From NCBI RefSeq assembly GCF_900220985.1, contig NZ_OCPC01000006.1, forward strand, positions 141,256-205,255: DNA of 64,000 nucleotides, in the 5' to 3' direction. The translations under genes and the position numbers were made by a program. This DNA is from Parahoeflea halophila. Its GTDB lineage: Bacteria > Pseudomonadota > Alphaproteobacteria > Rhizobiales > Rhizobiaceae. Of this stretch, positions 52,040-61,206 are shown in pieces (position 1 is the stretch's first letter; every line of letters starts with the position of its first letter). A model generated the notes under the pieces. It did not search any database, had not been told where the DNA came from, and was given only the letters and a program-made list of their open reading frames with translations.

Positions 52040-52882
52040 ATGGCCGGTAGCAGACCCGGTACGATCCCCAGCACAAACAGGGCAAAGCGCATCGCTGTGA
52101 GGGCAGGGGTGGACACACCCGGACACCGGGACCTGCCCGAAGAGGTGCCGGTGGCGCTGTCCTTTGGCGGAACCACCCAGGCGGTGATGATGGCGACGCC
52201 ATCGGATCTGGAGGATTTCGGCATCGGATTTGCGTTGTCCGAAGCCATTGTCCACTCTGCCGCCGATGTGATTGAGCTCGAGATTGTCGAGGCTGATCAG
52301 GGCTTTGATGTCCAGATGCGGCTGGCGGACCAAGTGCAGACAGCATTTGCCGCCCGCCGCCGCAAGATGGCCGGCCCCGTGGGGTGCGGCCTTTGCGGCA
52401 TCGAATCAATCGACGAGGCGCTTCGCGCCCTGCCTGCGCGCAGCGCGGTCGAGCTGGAACTGACCCCCGGGGATGTACGCGAGGCTGTGCGGGCGCTGTC
52501 GATGCAGCAGAAGCTTCGGGCCGAGACCGGTGCGGTGCATGCAGCCGGCTTCTATCGTCCGGACGAGGGTATGCTTTGCGTGCGCGAGGATGTCGGCCGC
52601 CACAATGCGCTCGACAAGCTGATCGGCGCCATGGCACGCAATGGCCAAAATTCAGCCGAGGGCGCGATCGTGATCACCAGCCGCGTCTCCGTCGACATGG
52701 TGCAAAAGGCGGTGATCGCCGGCACCGGCGTGCTGATCGCGGTGTCGGCACCGACGGCGCTTGCTGTTCGGACCGCCGAAGCCGCCGGCCTGACGCTTGT
52801 TGCAATCGCCCGCGGCGCCGATTTTGAAGTTTTCACCCGGCCCAACCGGATTTCCAAGGGAGTTGAGAGCGATGTCGCCTGA
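52040..52882 (+). CDS. fdhD: Formate dehydrogenase sulfurtransferase/accessory protein FdhD (FdsC)
   Basis: Needed to insert a sulfido ligand into the molybdenum cofactor before it enters FdsA. The 280 residues include the EEVPVALSFGGTTQAVMMATP start of the family, the sulfur-carrying CxxC motif in VGCGLCGIES, and REDVGRHNALDKLIG. In fds operons this position is called fdsC. The first 28 residues are a non-conserved basic leader. ATG at 52040 follows AAGGA. fdsD overlaps its end by 11 bases. Confidence 0.94.
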   Translation: MAGSRPGTIPSTNRAKRIAVRAGVDTPGHRDLPEEVPVALSFGGTTQAVMMATPSDLEDFGIGFALSEAIVHSAADVIELEIVEADQGFDVQMRLADQVQTAFAARRRKMAGPVGCGLCGIESIDEALRALPARSAVELELTPGDVREAVRALSMQQKLRAETGAVHAAGFYRPDEGMLCVREDVGRHNALDKLIGAMARNGQNSAEGAIVITSRVSVDMVQKAVIAGTGVLIAVSAPTALAVRTAEAAGLTLVAIARGADFEVFTRPNRISKGVESDVA

Positions 52883-53105
52883 CAAGATGCGCTACCAGGC
52901 CAACCAGATCGCCACCTTCTTTGCCTCGCAGCCGGAGGACGAGCAGGTAGAGGGCGTTGCCGATCACATCAACAAGTTCTGGGATCCGCGCATGCGGGCA
53001 AAACTGTTTGAAATGGCAGACGAAAGCACCGAAGGCTTCAAACCGACGCTGGTCGCAGCACTGCAAAAGATAAACCGGCCGGGACAGTTCGGCTCGGTTG
53101 GGTGA
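52872..53105 (+). CDS. fdsD: Formate dehydrogenase delta subunit
   Basis: A 77-residue small subunit. The conserved core is DKMRYQANQIATFFASQP, then ADHINKFWDPRMRAKL, as in all FdsD proteins. It stabilises the complex and shields the molybdenum cofactor-bearing subunit. The ATG at 52872 lies inside the last codons of fdhD. It closes the operon fdsG-B-A-C-D; no clear terminator follows in the 93 bases before the convergent methyltransferase gene. Confidence 0.93.
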   Translation: MSPDKMRYQANQIATFFASQPEDEQVEGVADHINKFWDPRMRAKLFEMADESTEGFKPTLVAALQKINRPGQFGSVG

Positions 53106-53198
53106 ACCCGCAAAGGGTGAGGAAAGCTTGGTTGATCACAGGCGAGACCTATCGGCTTGGCCTGGACGGGGGCAGCGGTAGGCAGAGACTGAGGGCGC

Positions 53199-53840
53199 TT
53201 AGCATTCCCGTGGCGTGAGCAGCCAGACGTGTTCCTTTGCATCCACACCCTTGAAGCCACCCGAGATGTCAGTGATGCTCAGGGTTGAAACGGCATAGCG
53301 CCTTGAGTAGTGCTGCTTGATCTCGTCCGCCGGGACCGAAAAGGGCGGCCCCTTCAGCAACTCCGGGTCGTATTCGAATGTGACGAGCAGCTGAGGCGCT
53401 GTGCTGGTGATACCGGCGACATGGGACGCGTAGCCTGATCGCATGTCGCTCGGCAGCGCCACGAGCGCAGCCCGGTCAAACACGGCATCGACCGGGCCGA
53501 GGAGGGCAGGGGTGAGGTCGAAAATGTCGCCGACAAAGATGTCGATGTTGTCTGCGCTGTAGCGTTTCAGGTTTCCGAGGGCCGCCACAGCCGGCTTGAC
53601 GTCGAGCTCCTCAAACAATTGCATGATCGCCAGCTCACTGAGTTCAACCCCAACCACCCGGTGGCCTCTGGAAAGAAGCCAGCCGATATCGAGTGTCTTG
53701 CCGCAGAGCGGCAGGAAGACGCGTGAACTCTCTGCCAGGGACAGGGCTGGGAAATGCTTGACCAGCAGCGGATTGGGTTTGCTTTCATGAAAGCCGATGC
53801 GGCCTCTCTGCCAACGGTCATGCCAGAAATCATGGTCCAT
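53199..53840 (-). CDS. tmpT: Thiopurine S-methyltransferase family protein
   Basis: A SAM-dependent methyltransferase of 213 residues that detoxifies thiopurines, tellurite or selenium compounds in characterised relatives. Family signs are the N-terminal WHDRWQRGRIGFHESKPNPLL, the SAM loop FLPLCGKTLDIGWLL, ELSELAIMQLFEE and DRAALVALP. Start ATG at 53840. It is convergent with the fds operon and precedes a LrgB-like gene on its 5' side. Confidence 0.92.
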   Translation of the reverse strand: MDHDFWHDRWQRGRIGFHESKPNPLLVKHFPALSLAESSRVFLPLCGKTLDIGWLLSRGHRVVGVELSELAIMQLFEELDVKPAVAALGNLKRYSADNIDIFVGDIFDLTPALLGPVDAVFDRAALVALPSDMRSGYASHVAGITSTAPQLLVTFEYDPELLKGPPFSVPADEIKQHYSRRYAVSTLSITDISGGFKGVDAKEHVWLLTPREC

Positions 53841-53853
53841 TCAAACCTCTCTT

Positions 53854-54570
53854 TCAGAAAAACAGCCGCCACAAAACAGGCAGCAGGATCGCAGTCGCCA
53901 GCGCGTTCAGGCCCATGGCGAGGCCGGAGAAGGCGCCGGCAAGTTCGCCCGCCTGCAGCGCCCGTGCGGTTCCGATGCCGTGGCTGGCGGTACCGAGCGC
54001 CAGGCCGCGGGCGCGCCAGTCCTTGATGCCGATCAGAGAAAGCAGCGGCGGGCCGAGGATGGCGCCCAGGATTCCGGTCAGGATCACCAGCACGGCGGTC
54101 AGCGAGGGCAAGCCGCCCAGTTGCTCGGTGATGCCCATGGCGACCGGTGCCGTTGCGGATTTCGGCGCCAATGACACCAGTGTTTCCCGGCTGGCACCCA
54201 GCAGCAAGCCGAAGCCGACAGCGGTGCCGATGGCGGTGAGCGAGCCGCAGAGCAGGCTGGCGACAAGCGCCAGTGCCGAGCGCCGGACCCGCTCGAACTG
54301 ACGGTAAAGCGGGATCGCCAGCGCCACCGTTGCCGGGCCCAACAGGAAATGGACGAATTGTGCGCCCTCGAAATAGGTCTGATAGCTGGTGCCGCTCAGC
54401 GTCAGCAGCGTGACCACAGCGATGACGGCGGTAAGCACCGGATTGAGAAACGGTTTCTGCCCGGACCGGTCATAGAGCCAGCTTCCGGACTGAAACGCCG
54501 CCAGCGTCAGCGTCAGGAACATCAGCGGGCTGGCGCTGAGATAGACCCAGACTTCGGAGATATCAGCCAT
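53854..54570 (-). CDS. LrgB/CidB family membrane protein
   Basis: A 238-residue integral membrane protein with about seven helices and the family sequence RETLVSLAPKSATAPVAMG and the terminal ASHGIGTARALQAGELAGAFSGL. With the LrgA protein encoded upstream it forms the holin-antiholin-like pair associated with cell lysis control or, in plants and some bacteria, glycolate/pyruvate-type export. The start overlaps the lrgA-like stop by eight bases, supporting coupled expression. Confidence 0.9.
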   Translation of the reverse strand: MADISEVWVYLSASPLMFLTLTLAAFQSGSWLYDRSGQKPFLNPVLTAVIAVVTLLTLSGTSYQTYFEGAQFVHFLLGPATVALAIPLYRQFERVRRSALALVASLLCGSLTAIGTAVGFGLLLGASRETLVSLAPKSATAPVAMGITEQLGGLPSLTAVLVILTGILGAILGPPLLSLIGIKDWRARGLALGTASHGIGTARALQAGELAGAFSGLAMGLNALATAILLPVLWRLFF

Positions 54571-54931
54571 TCTCCTTCTCCGGATTGTCCGTGGATATAG
54601 GACGGGCGAGCCAGCTCATCACCAGCGCCGTCACCGCAATGGTTGCCAGGGTTGAGCCGACAAGAGCCGCCGTGATCGGCAGCCAGTCCTGGCCGAGCAG
54701 ATCCAGATGCGCCATGACACCGACGCCAGCGGGCACGAACAGCAGCGCCAGGTGCCTGAGCAGACTGTCGGCCACTGCGCCGACATCCTTTGGCACCGTC
54801 CCCTTGACCAGAAGCAGCACAAACAGCAGCACCATACCGGCGACCGGTCCTGGAACCGGCAGGCCGAGAAAGCGCGTCACAAGCTCGCCAACCAGTTGGC
54901 AACTCAATATCAGGGTAAGGGCAGAAAGCAT
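54563..54931 (-). CDS. CidA/LrgA family holin-like protein
   Basis: A 122-residue protein with four membrane helices: the N-terminal LTLILSCQLVGELVTRFL, the family's PVPGPVAGMVLLFVLLL, LLRHLALLFVPAGVGVM and a last helix before a short acidic tail. The ATG at 54931 was preferred to the frame's upstream extension to 55015 because it gives the conserved N-terminus and has CAGG nearby. Works as a pair with the LrgB-like protein. The transport substrate is unknown here. Confidence 0.88.
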   Translation of the reverse strand: MLSALTLILSCQLVGELVTRFLGLPVPGPVAGMVLLFVLLLVKGTVPKDVGAVADSLLRHLALLFVPAGVGVMAHLDLLGQDWLPITAALVGSTLATIAVTALVMSWLARPISTDNPEKENG

Positions 54932-55004
54932 CGGCGAGACCTGTGAAGCGAGGGCAGGGAGGACAATAGTGCCAGATTCCGCAGCGCAGCCCCACTCGTT
55001 TATG

Positions 55005-55436
55005 TCACGCACCAAGACCCGCAGCCAGTACGAGATAGCGTCCGGCCTTGCCGATCGAGACCAGGATCAGAAACCGCCACAGGGGTTCGCGCATGATGCC
55101 CGCCACCAGGGTCAGAGGGTCGCCGATGACAGGCACCCAGGCCAGGAGCAGCGACCAGTAGCCGAAACGCTGGTAGTAACCTTGCGCGCTGTCGAGCTGC
55201 GCGTCGCTGGCGGGGAACCATTTCCTGTCGCGAAATCTCTCGACTCCGCGGCCGATCAGCCAGTTCAGCACCGAGCCCAGAATGTTGCCGAAGCTGGCGA
55301 CCGCGACGAGCGCAACAGCAGGCTGCTGACCGAGCAACAACAGCCCGCCCAGCAGGGTTTCAGACTGCGCAGGGATCAGCGTCGCGGCCAGCAAGGCCGC
55401 GAGAAACAGGCTGCTATAGGCGGCGAGATCGGTCAT
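55005..55436 (-). CDS. YqaA/DedA-type VTT domain membrane protein
   Basis: A 143-residue protein with four hydrophobic segments. The VTT pattern is visible in ATLIPAQSETLLGGLLLLG, GSVLNWLIGR (the conserved N/G-x-L/W), and the final GYWSLLLAWVPVIGDPLTLVAGIMR. It resembles E. coli YqaA more than full DedA. VTT proteins are thought to move lipids between membrane leaflets; this member is uncharacterised. A small gap separates it from the lrgA-like gene downstream. Confidence 0.83.
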   Translation of the reverse strand: MTDLAAYSSLFLAALLAATLIPAQSETLLGGLLLLGQQPAVALVAVASFGNILGSVLNWLIGRGVERFRDRKWFPASDAQLDSAQGYYQRFGYWSLLLAWVPVIGDPLTLVAGIMREPLWRFLILVSIGKAGRYLVLAAGLGA

Positions 55437-55578
55437 GCGGTCACAAGCCTTTCGGCGCTAAGGTCAATCGGAGTCAGTATCCGACTGATGACCTGCCGCC
55501 AAGAGGTATGCGGGAGTCCGGGCGTTTCGACAAATCTTTCAGGCACGTATTCTGTCGAAGTATGAATTCACCGACGAT

Positions 55579-55616
55579 ACATAGCTTGCTATATGTATTT
55601 GCATAGCAAGCTATGT
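55579..55616. promoter_or_regulatory. MarR operator candidate (perfect 14-base inverted repeat)
   Basis: ACATAGCTTGCTAT (55579-55592) and ATAGCAAGCTATGT (55603-55616) are exact reverse complements with a 10-base spacer. Each arm is itself a dyad, ATAGC-N2-GCTAT, the type of site bound by many MarR dimers, so two dimers could bind. It ends 16 bases before the MarR gene start, where binding would block transcription or initiation. Autorepression is the likely role. Confidence 0.75.
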
Positions 55617-55632
55617 AATGATAGGATGAGTC

Positions 55633-56073
55633 ATGATGTTCGACAAATCCCGTTCGGCCGGTGCGCTGGTCAGCGACATCGCCCGCCTCCATGCGGCTGA
55701 GCAGCAGCGCGCACTCGCCCCGCTGGGGCTGTCGCGGGCGCAATTCGTGGTTCTCTGTGAGCTTTGGCTTGCCGACGGCATGACCCAGCGTGAGCTGGCC
55801 AATGGTCTGGGGCTGGAGCAGGCGACGATGGCCAATACGCTGGCACGGATGCAGCGCGACGGTCTGGTCACGCGAAAGCCGCATCCCGACGATGGACGCT
55901 CGCAACAGATCTGGCTGACAGAATGGGCAAGGGATCTGAGAGACCCTGCCTCACGGGCAGCACTCGAGGCCGACGGCCTTTTGGCTGCGGCCCTGCCATC
56001 TGCCGAGCGTGAACTCTTTTTGAGCATGCTCTCGCGCGTGACGGCAAACCTGCGCAGCGGCAAGACCGGCTGA
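55633..56073 (+). CDS. MarR family transcriptional regulator
   Basis: A 146-residue dimeric winged-helix regulator: GLSRAQFVVLCELWLADGMTQRELA and the recognition helix region LEQATMANTLARMQRDGLVTRKPHPDDGRSQQIWLTEW, both typical. The effector is unknown, probably a phenolic or drug-like compound. ATG at 55633 (ATGATG, second ATG at 55636). A perfect double-dyad operator candidate lies just upstream. The EamA transporter gene downstream in the same direction, 118 bases away, is a candidate target. Confidence 0.92.
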   Translation: MMFDKSRSAGALVSDIARLHAAEQQRALAPLGLSRAQFVVLCELWLADGMTQRELANGLGLEQATMANTLARMQRDGLVTRKPHPDDGRSQQIWLTEWARDLRDPASRAALEADGLLAAALPSAERELFLSMLSRVTANLRSGKTG

Positions 56074-56191
56074 TCCTCGTCGTTCGCACTGTGCACGATG
56101 GCTGCCGGGGGTTTCCTGCTCGCGGCAAAGCGGATAGGCAGGTCGGAGGCTCCTGGCCCTACGTTTCTCAAACTGACCGGAAAACACCCAC

Positions 56192-57091
56192 ATGGACAAT
56201 ATGCGCGGGATCATCCTGATGGTTCTCGGGATGGCGGGCTTTGCCGCCGAGGACATGTTCATCAAGCTCTCATCGGGCAGCCTGCCTGTGGGAGAAATTC
56301 TCGTCATTCTCGGGCTGCCCGGCGCGGCGCTGTTTGCGGTTATTGCGAAATCGCGCGGGGTTGATCCCTTTTCCGCTGCCTTTTTTCATCCCGCCGTGCT
56401 GGTCCGCAATGCCAGCGAGATGATCGGCAGCATCGGCTTTGTCACCGCGCTGGCGCTGATACCGCTGGCGACAGCGACAACGATCCTGCAGGCAGCACCC
56501 TTGTTCGTCACCATGGGGGCGGCGCTGATTCTCAGCGAACCTGTCGGCTGGCGGCGCTGGAGTGCAATCCTGGTGGGTTTTGGCGGCGTGGTGCTGGTCA
56601 TCCGGCCCGGGCTCGAAGGTTTTGAGCCGAATGTGCTGTGGGCTGTGCTTGGTGTTGTCGCACTTTCGGCCCGTGATTTGGCGAGCCGCAAGGTGCCAAA
56701 ATCGATCCTGTCGCTGCAGCTCGCCGTCTGGGGCTTCTTCGCTGTCGGAATCACTGGACTGCTGATGCTAGCCGTGACAGGTGGCGCGAAAATTCCGACC
56801 ATGGCCGAAACCATCTATCTCACCGGCGCCTTGCTGATCGGCACCTTTGCCTACTGGACCCTGACCGAGGCCACGCGGGTCGGTGAAATCTCTGTGGTCA
56901 TGCCGTTTCGTTATTCGAGGCTGTTGTTCTCGATGGTCGTCGGTGCGCTGGTGTTTTCGGAATATCCAGACAGCTACACGCTGATCGGAGCTGCCATCAT
57001 CATCGCGACAGGAATCTACACGATCATGCGCGAACGCAAGCGCCGCCGCCAGGAAGCCACTCTGGCAAAGGCGGCGTCCGCCGGTTTGTGA
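56192..57091 (+). CDS. EamA/DMT-superfamily transporter
   Basis: A 299-residue membrane protein with ten predicted helices arranged as two EamA repeats (about 5-140 and 150-280). The repeat signatures include ALIPLATATTILQAAPLFV in the first half and EISVVMPFRYSRLLFSMVVG in the second. The C-terminus is a basic cytoplasmic tail (RERKRRRQ). Relatives export or import amino acids, nucleosides or SAM; substrate not predictable. It follows a MarR regulator gene, suggesting efflux. Confidence 0.88.
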   Translation: MDNMRGIILMVLGMAGFAAEDMFIKLSSGSLPVGEILVILGLPGAALFAVIAKSRGVDPFSAAFFHPAVLVRNASEMIGSIGFVTALALIPLATATTILQAAPLFVTMGAALILSEPVGWRRWSAILVGFGGVVLVIRPGLEGFEPNVLWAVLGVVALSARDLASRKVPKSILSLQLAVWGFFAVGITGLLMLAVTGGAKIPTMAETIYLTGALLIGTFAYWTLTEATRVGEISVVMPFRYSRLLFSMVVGALVFSEYPDSYTLIGAAIIIATGIYTIMRERKRRRQEATLAKAASAGL

Positions 57092-57133
57092 CGAGACGGG
57101 AGAACCGGGCAGGGCTCCCCCGTTTCTTGGACA

Positions 57134-58618
57134 TCACCCGCCGTAGCGGGCTTCCAGATGGGCGATGAAATAGGCCGGGTTGAGCACTTCGCCGGTGGCC
57201 TGGCGCAGGATCTCCGGTGTCGAGGCAGTGGAGGCCTTTGACCAGATATTGTCGCGCCGCCAGGCGTTGACGGCTTCGAAATCGCCTGCCGCAATCTGCC
57301 TGTCGACATCGGGATTGATCTTGACGATTGCCGCCCATTGCTGCGCTGCCATCAGCGCGCCCAGCGTGTAGGAGGGGAAATAGCCGAAGGCGCCCGATGG
57401 CCAGTGAACATCCTGCATCGGGCCGTTCTTCGGATCATCCAGCGTCGAAATTCCGAGCGACGCCTGCATCCTGATGTCCCAAGCTTCGGGCAGGTCCTTA
57501 ACCTCAAGCCGGCCCGCGAGCAGCTCCTGCTCCAGCTCGTAGCGCAGAATCACGTGCAGCGGGTAGGTGACCTCATCGGCATCGACCCGGATCTTGCCGC
57601 GCTTGATCAGATGCACGTGCGGCAGCAGATCTTCCATGCTCCAGTTTTCCTGCAGGTACCGGTCGACCAGCGGCAGCGCAAAGGTCCAGAATGCCGGGTT
57701 GCGGCCGATCTGTTTTTCGACAAACAGGCTCTGGCTTTCGTGGATCGACATGCCGCGCGCCTTGCCCGATGGCCAGTGCGCCCATTGCTTCGGCAGGTTC
57801 TGCTCATAAAGGCCGTGACCGGTCTCATGCAGAATGCCCATCAGCGCCGAGAGAAATTCGTCGGTGCGGTAGCGCGTGGTCATGCGAACGTCGCTCGGCA
57901 CACCACCGCAAAACGGGTGATCGGAAATCGACAGGCTGCCATGGTTCATGTCGAAGCCGACAGCCTTCATCATCGCAATGCCGAGCGCCTTCTGTCGCTC
58001 AACCGGATAATCGCCCGACAGCGCTTTCAACGGACATTTGGCATGACGTTGTTCCTGTGCGTCGAGCGCCCGGGGCAGGAACTCCACCAAAAAGCTCTTC
58101 AGTTCCTCGAACACCGGCGTGACGGTCTCCGTTCGATTGCCGGGATCGAATTGCTCCATCAGCGCGTCATAGGGGGCAAGACCGAGCACGTCTGCGCGCA
58201 TGGATGCCTCTTCGCGCGTCATCTCGACAACCTCTTGCAAGGCGGGCTCGAACGTCTTCCAGTCACCATTGGGGCGGGCGGCGCGCCACAATTGCTCCGA
58301 ACGCATGCTGGTTCGCATCTTGCGCTCGACGAAGTCCGAGGGCAGGCAGGTCATGTTTATGTAGCTGCGCTCCAACTCTGAAACCGCAGTTTTCTGTTCC
58401 GGATCAAGTGCTTCGGCCTTGGCGGCTTCAATCCAGTCTCCGACTTCGGGCGTCGTGGCCTGGCGATGATGCATCCCGGAGAGCGAGGCCATCGCCTCCG
58501 CCCGCTGCTCGCCACCTCCGGGCGCCATGTGGGTGGCTTCATCGGTTCCCAGGATGGCAAGCGCGTGTTCCAACGCTCCCAGTGAGCGGCAATGGGCATC
58601 GAGCTTGGCATAGGACAT
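57134..58618 (-). CDS. M32 family carboxypeptidase
   Basis: A cytoplasmic zinc metallocarboxypeptidase of 494 residues (Taq carboxypeptidase type). The zinc site is HETGH (His264, Glu265, His268) with the third ligand Glu294 in IHESQSLF, both diagnostic for M32. The rest is all-helical. Releases C-terminal residues with broad specificity; role probably peptide turnover. ATG at 58618. Convergent with the EamA gene; the 42-base gap holds an imperfect hairpin with T-rich tail that could stop transcription. Confidence 0.95.
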   Translation of the reverse strand: MSYAKLDAHCRSLGALEHALAILGTDEATHMAPGGGEQRAEAMASLSGMHHRQATTPEVGDWIEAAKAEALDPEQKTAVSELERSYINMTCLPSDFVERKMRTSMRSEQLWRAARPNGDWKTFEPALQEVVEMTREEASMRADVLGLAPYDALMEQFDPGNRTETVTPVFEELKSFLVEFLPRALDAQEQRHAKCPLKALSGDYPVERQKALGIAMMKAVGFDMNHGSLSISDHPFCGGVPSDVRMTTRYRTDEFLSALMGILHETGHGLYEQNLPKQWAHWPSGKARGMSIHESQSLFVEKQIGRNPAFWTFALPLVDRYLQENWSMEDLLPHVHLIKRGKIRVDADEVTYPLHVILRYELEQELLAGRLEVKDLPEAWDIRMQASLGISTLDDPKNGPMQDVHWPSGAFGYFPSYTLGALMAAQQWAAIVKINPDVDRQIAAGDFEAVNAWRRDNIWSKASTASTPEILRQATGEVLNPAYFIAHLEARYGG

Positions 58619-58885
58619 GGCGGTAATCTCCGGTCAATGGGTGTTGGCCATCCGATAGGCCAAGCCAACATCATCTGCAAGGCTGCCGCCAACGCGTAGC
58701 TGCAGCAATGGTTCCGCTCCGGCGCCGTCCGGACAGGCCAGGCAGGGCAGGGCGTGGCAAGGCTGCCGGCTTACCGCAAGAAGCCAGCGATTCTCTTATG
58801 CAGGCTGTCAAATTGCCGGGTTTCGACAGGTTCGAGCAAGCCTGTGCACCGAATGTCAGAATCATTCGTTGGGAGCCATTAGGGC

Positions 58886-59821
58886 ATGAATATCGAAGGC
58901 ATCAGCCATTCGCATATTCGGACTGTCGGCCGCGCGGGATCCGTCAAGGAATCCGCGCCGACGATTCATGCCTATGTTATCCAGTCCTATCAGGAACTGG
59001 GGCCAGCGGGCCCGAGCGAAGCCACGGGCACCTATGACTTTTCCGGAAAAGTCGCACCCGCGACCCATGAATACACGGTTGCCGCACCCAACGGCTTTGA
59101 AATCTATATGCCGGTGCGGCCGGGCTTTGCATCCAACAATCTTGCCCTGGCCGTTACCGAACCATCGGCCGAACCGTTTTCATCCGGCAAGACCAAGTCC
59201 GAAATCGCCGACGCGGCCCGCAAGGCAATTGACGCGCGCCACATCAAGATGGCTGACAGCGGTCAGCCATTCCGGCCCAAGAGCAACGAGGCCGTGGACT
59301 GGTACACGGTCTTCGGCGATCTGGACCGGCGCGCCTTGTCCGCCATACGCACCGATGAAACCGGCTTTTTCTCCAAGGAGGAAAAAGCGATCGCCCAGTC
59401 GATCATGATCCAGCAACAGTCACTGGCCATGGGGCTTTATCATGGTCCGACCCGGCTGGCCGGCAGCTTTGCCGGAAAGGAAGGCATCGACCCATCCGAT
59501 CATATGGCGGTTGGCAAGGCCGGGGCTCTGTGGCTCGATCAGGTCAGCCTCGAGGAAAAGACCACATCGTGGGAGTGGATGGAGCAGCGCGCTGCGGCCC
59601 AGTATCTCTATGAGAGCGGTGCCGAGCAAGCGGGCGTCAAGCCTGAGGACCTGTCATCCGGATTCAACTTCGTCGACATGCTGTTGCAGGCCTATCGCGA
59701 GCTGGAGCAGAAGGGTGAAGGGCACGAGCTCAATTATCTGCCAGCCTACCAGAAGGCCTGGCAGATGTTTGTCGATCAGGTTCCAGCCGAGCAGTCGACC
59801 ACGACAACTTTGTTCTTCTGA
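58886..59821 (+). CDS. Hypothetical protein, no recognised family
   Basis: A 311-residue protein with no signal peptide, membrane segment or motif I can name. The ATG at 58886 lies about 17 bases after GGGAGCC. The first 90 residues look beta-rich (GTYDFSGKVAPATHEYTVAAP, FEIYMPVRPGF). The middle, around 140-180, reads VFGDLDRRALSAIRTDETGFF and then a helix SKEEKAIAQSIMIQQQSLA. The C-terminal half is helical with conserved-looking aromatics (WEWMEQRAAAQYLYESG, NYLPAYQKAWQMF). Codon use is like that of the neighbours. It stands alone, with gaps of about 270 bases on either side. Confidence 0.7.
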   Translation: MNIEGISHSHIRTVGRAGSVKESAPTIHAYVIQSYQELGPAGPSEATGTYDFSGKVAPATHEYTVAAPNGFEIYMPVRPGFASNNLALAVTEPSAEPFSSGKTKSEIADAARKAIDARHIKMADSGQPFRPKSNEAVDWYTVFGDLDRRALSAIRTDETGFFSKEEKAIAQSIMIQQQSLAMGLYHGPTRLAGSFAGKEGIDPSDHMAVGKAGALWLDQVSLEEKTTSWEWMEQRAAAQYLYESGAEQAGVKPEDLSSGFNFVDMLLQAYRELEQKGEGHELNYLPAYQKAWQMFVDQVPAEQSTTTTLFF

Positions 59822-60100
59822 GCCATTTCGGTTCGCCCAACTCGTGCACATCAAAATCGCATAAGATGGATTATGGAACTGTTGACAATTCAGACCAGAG
59901 ATAGCAACAGGTCAAGGTGATCAAGTGAATCAACGCGTTGGAGCCGGATGTTCTTGTTCTAAGTGAACCGCACGATGCCCGAACCAGCGAACTGCGCCCC
60001 GTGTGTCTCTGATGCGTGTAACATAAACCCGAATCTGGTCTAGTCGCATCCGTTGCCGTGGACTCGGTTCCGGCGGTCGTCGAGCAAGCGAGGAACAAAA

Positions 60101-61201
60101 ATGCTTGAAGGTCTTCGGGTCATCGAGATTGAAGGACTTGGGCCGGCACCGTTTGCGTGCATGATGCTGGCCGATCTCGGCGCCGACGTCATCGTGGTTC
60201 ACCGCAAGAACGGCGCTCCGGCACCCGGCATGCCGGAACGCTCGCTGATCGATCGCGGCAAGCGTTCGATCGAGCTGGATCTGAAATCGGCCGATGACAT
60301 CGCTGTGCTGAAAAATCTAGTGCGCCGCTCGGAAGCGCTGGTGGAAGGATTTAGGCCCGGTGTGATGGAGCGGCTGGGGCTCGGGCCGGACGATCTGTTT
60401 GAAGTCAATCCGGGCCTGGTATATGGCCGCATGACCGGCTGGGGCCAGACCGGTCCGCGCGCACAGACGGCAGGTCACGACCTCAATTACGTCTCATTGT
60501 CTGGCGCTGCCTGGTATGCCAGCAACCAGGGTGAAGCGCCGTTCACGCCGCCGACGCTGGTTGGTGACATCGGCGGTGGTGCGCTCTACCTCGTTGCCGG
60601 CTTGCTGGCGGGCGTCATGGCGGCGCGCGCAGGCCGTGGCGGCACCGTTGTCGATGCGGCCATCGTCGACGGTTCGGCGCATATGATGAACCTGCTGATG
60701 ACGCTCGCTCAAACCGGTGGACTTTCAATGAGACGCGGACAAAGCCTGCTCGACGGACCACACTGGAGCCGCTGCTACGTCTGTTCGGACGGCGGCTACA
60801 TCTCGGTGCAATGCCTGGAGCCGAAATTCTACGCCACGTTCATCGCGGTTCTCGGATTGCAGGAGGACCCTGATTTCAAGCCGCAATTCGATGCCTTAAA
60901 GTGGCCGCGGCAGACTGCGTTGCTGGCCGGTATTTTCGCCGGACAGCCGCGGCGGCACTGGGAGGAGCTGTTTGCCGGATCAGATGCCTGCGTGGCCCCT
61001 GCCCTTGATCCGAAGCAGTCGGCCAGCGATCCGCACATGGCGGCGCGCGGTGTCTGGCTTGAGACCGATGGTGTGCTCCAGGCCGCACCTGCGCCACGCT
61101 TCTCAACCGCACCGGTTAATGCGGCAGGCCGAAAAATCCCGGCGCGTGGTGAGCACTCGCAGTCCATTCTAGAATGGCTGGCGCGCGACACACCAGTGTG
61201 A
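60101..61201 (+). CDS. Alpha-methylacyl-CoA racemase-like CaiB/BaiF CoA-transferase family protein
   Basis: A 366-residue protein of the type III CoA-transferase fold (LEGLRVIEIEGLGPAPFACMMLADLGADVI at the start). His126 in GHDLNYVSLSG and Asp156 in VGDIGGG sit exactly where the mycobacterial racemase has its catalytic pair, so racemisation of 2-methylacyl-CoA is more likely than CoA transfer. It would serve branched fatty acid or sterol breakdown; no beta-oxidation genes are nearby. ATG at 60101 follows GAGGAAC. Confidence 0.88.
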   Translation: MLEGLRVIEIEGLGPAPFACMMLADLGADVIVVHRKNGAPAPGMPERSLIDRGKRSIELDLKSADDIAVLKNLVRRSEALVEGFRPGVMERLGLGPDDLFEVNPGLVYGRMTGWGQTGPRAQTAGHDLNYVSLSGAAWYASNQGEAPFTPPTLVGDIGGGALYLVAGLLAGVMAARAGRGGTVVDAAIVDGSAHMMNLLMTLAQTGGLSMRRGQSLLDGPHWSRCYVCSDGGYISVQCLEPKFYATFIAVLGLQEDPDFKPQFDALKWPRQTALLAGIFAGQPRRHWEELFAGSDACVAPALDPKQSASDPHMAARGVWLETDGVLQAAPAPRFSTAPVNAAGRKIPARGEHSQSILEWLARDTPV

Positions 61202-61206
61202 CGGGA

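Noticed and set aside
50660-52333. Open minus-strand frame of 557 codons across the fdsA/fdhD junction
   Set aside because: Antisense shadow over two certain genes.
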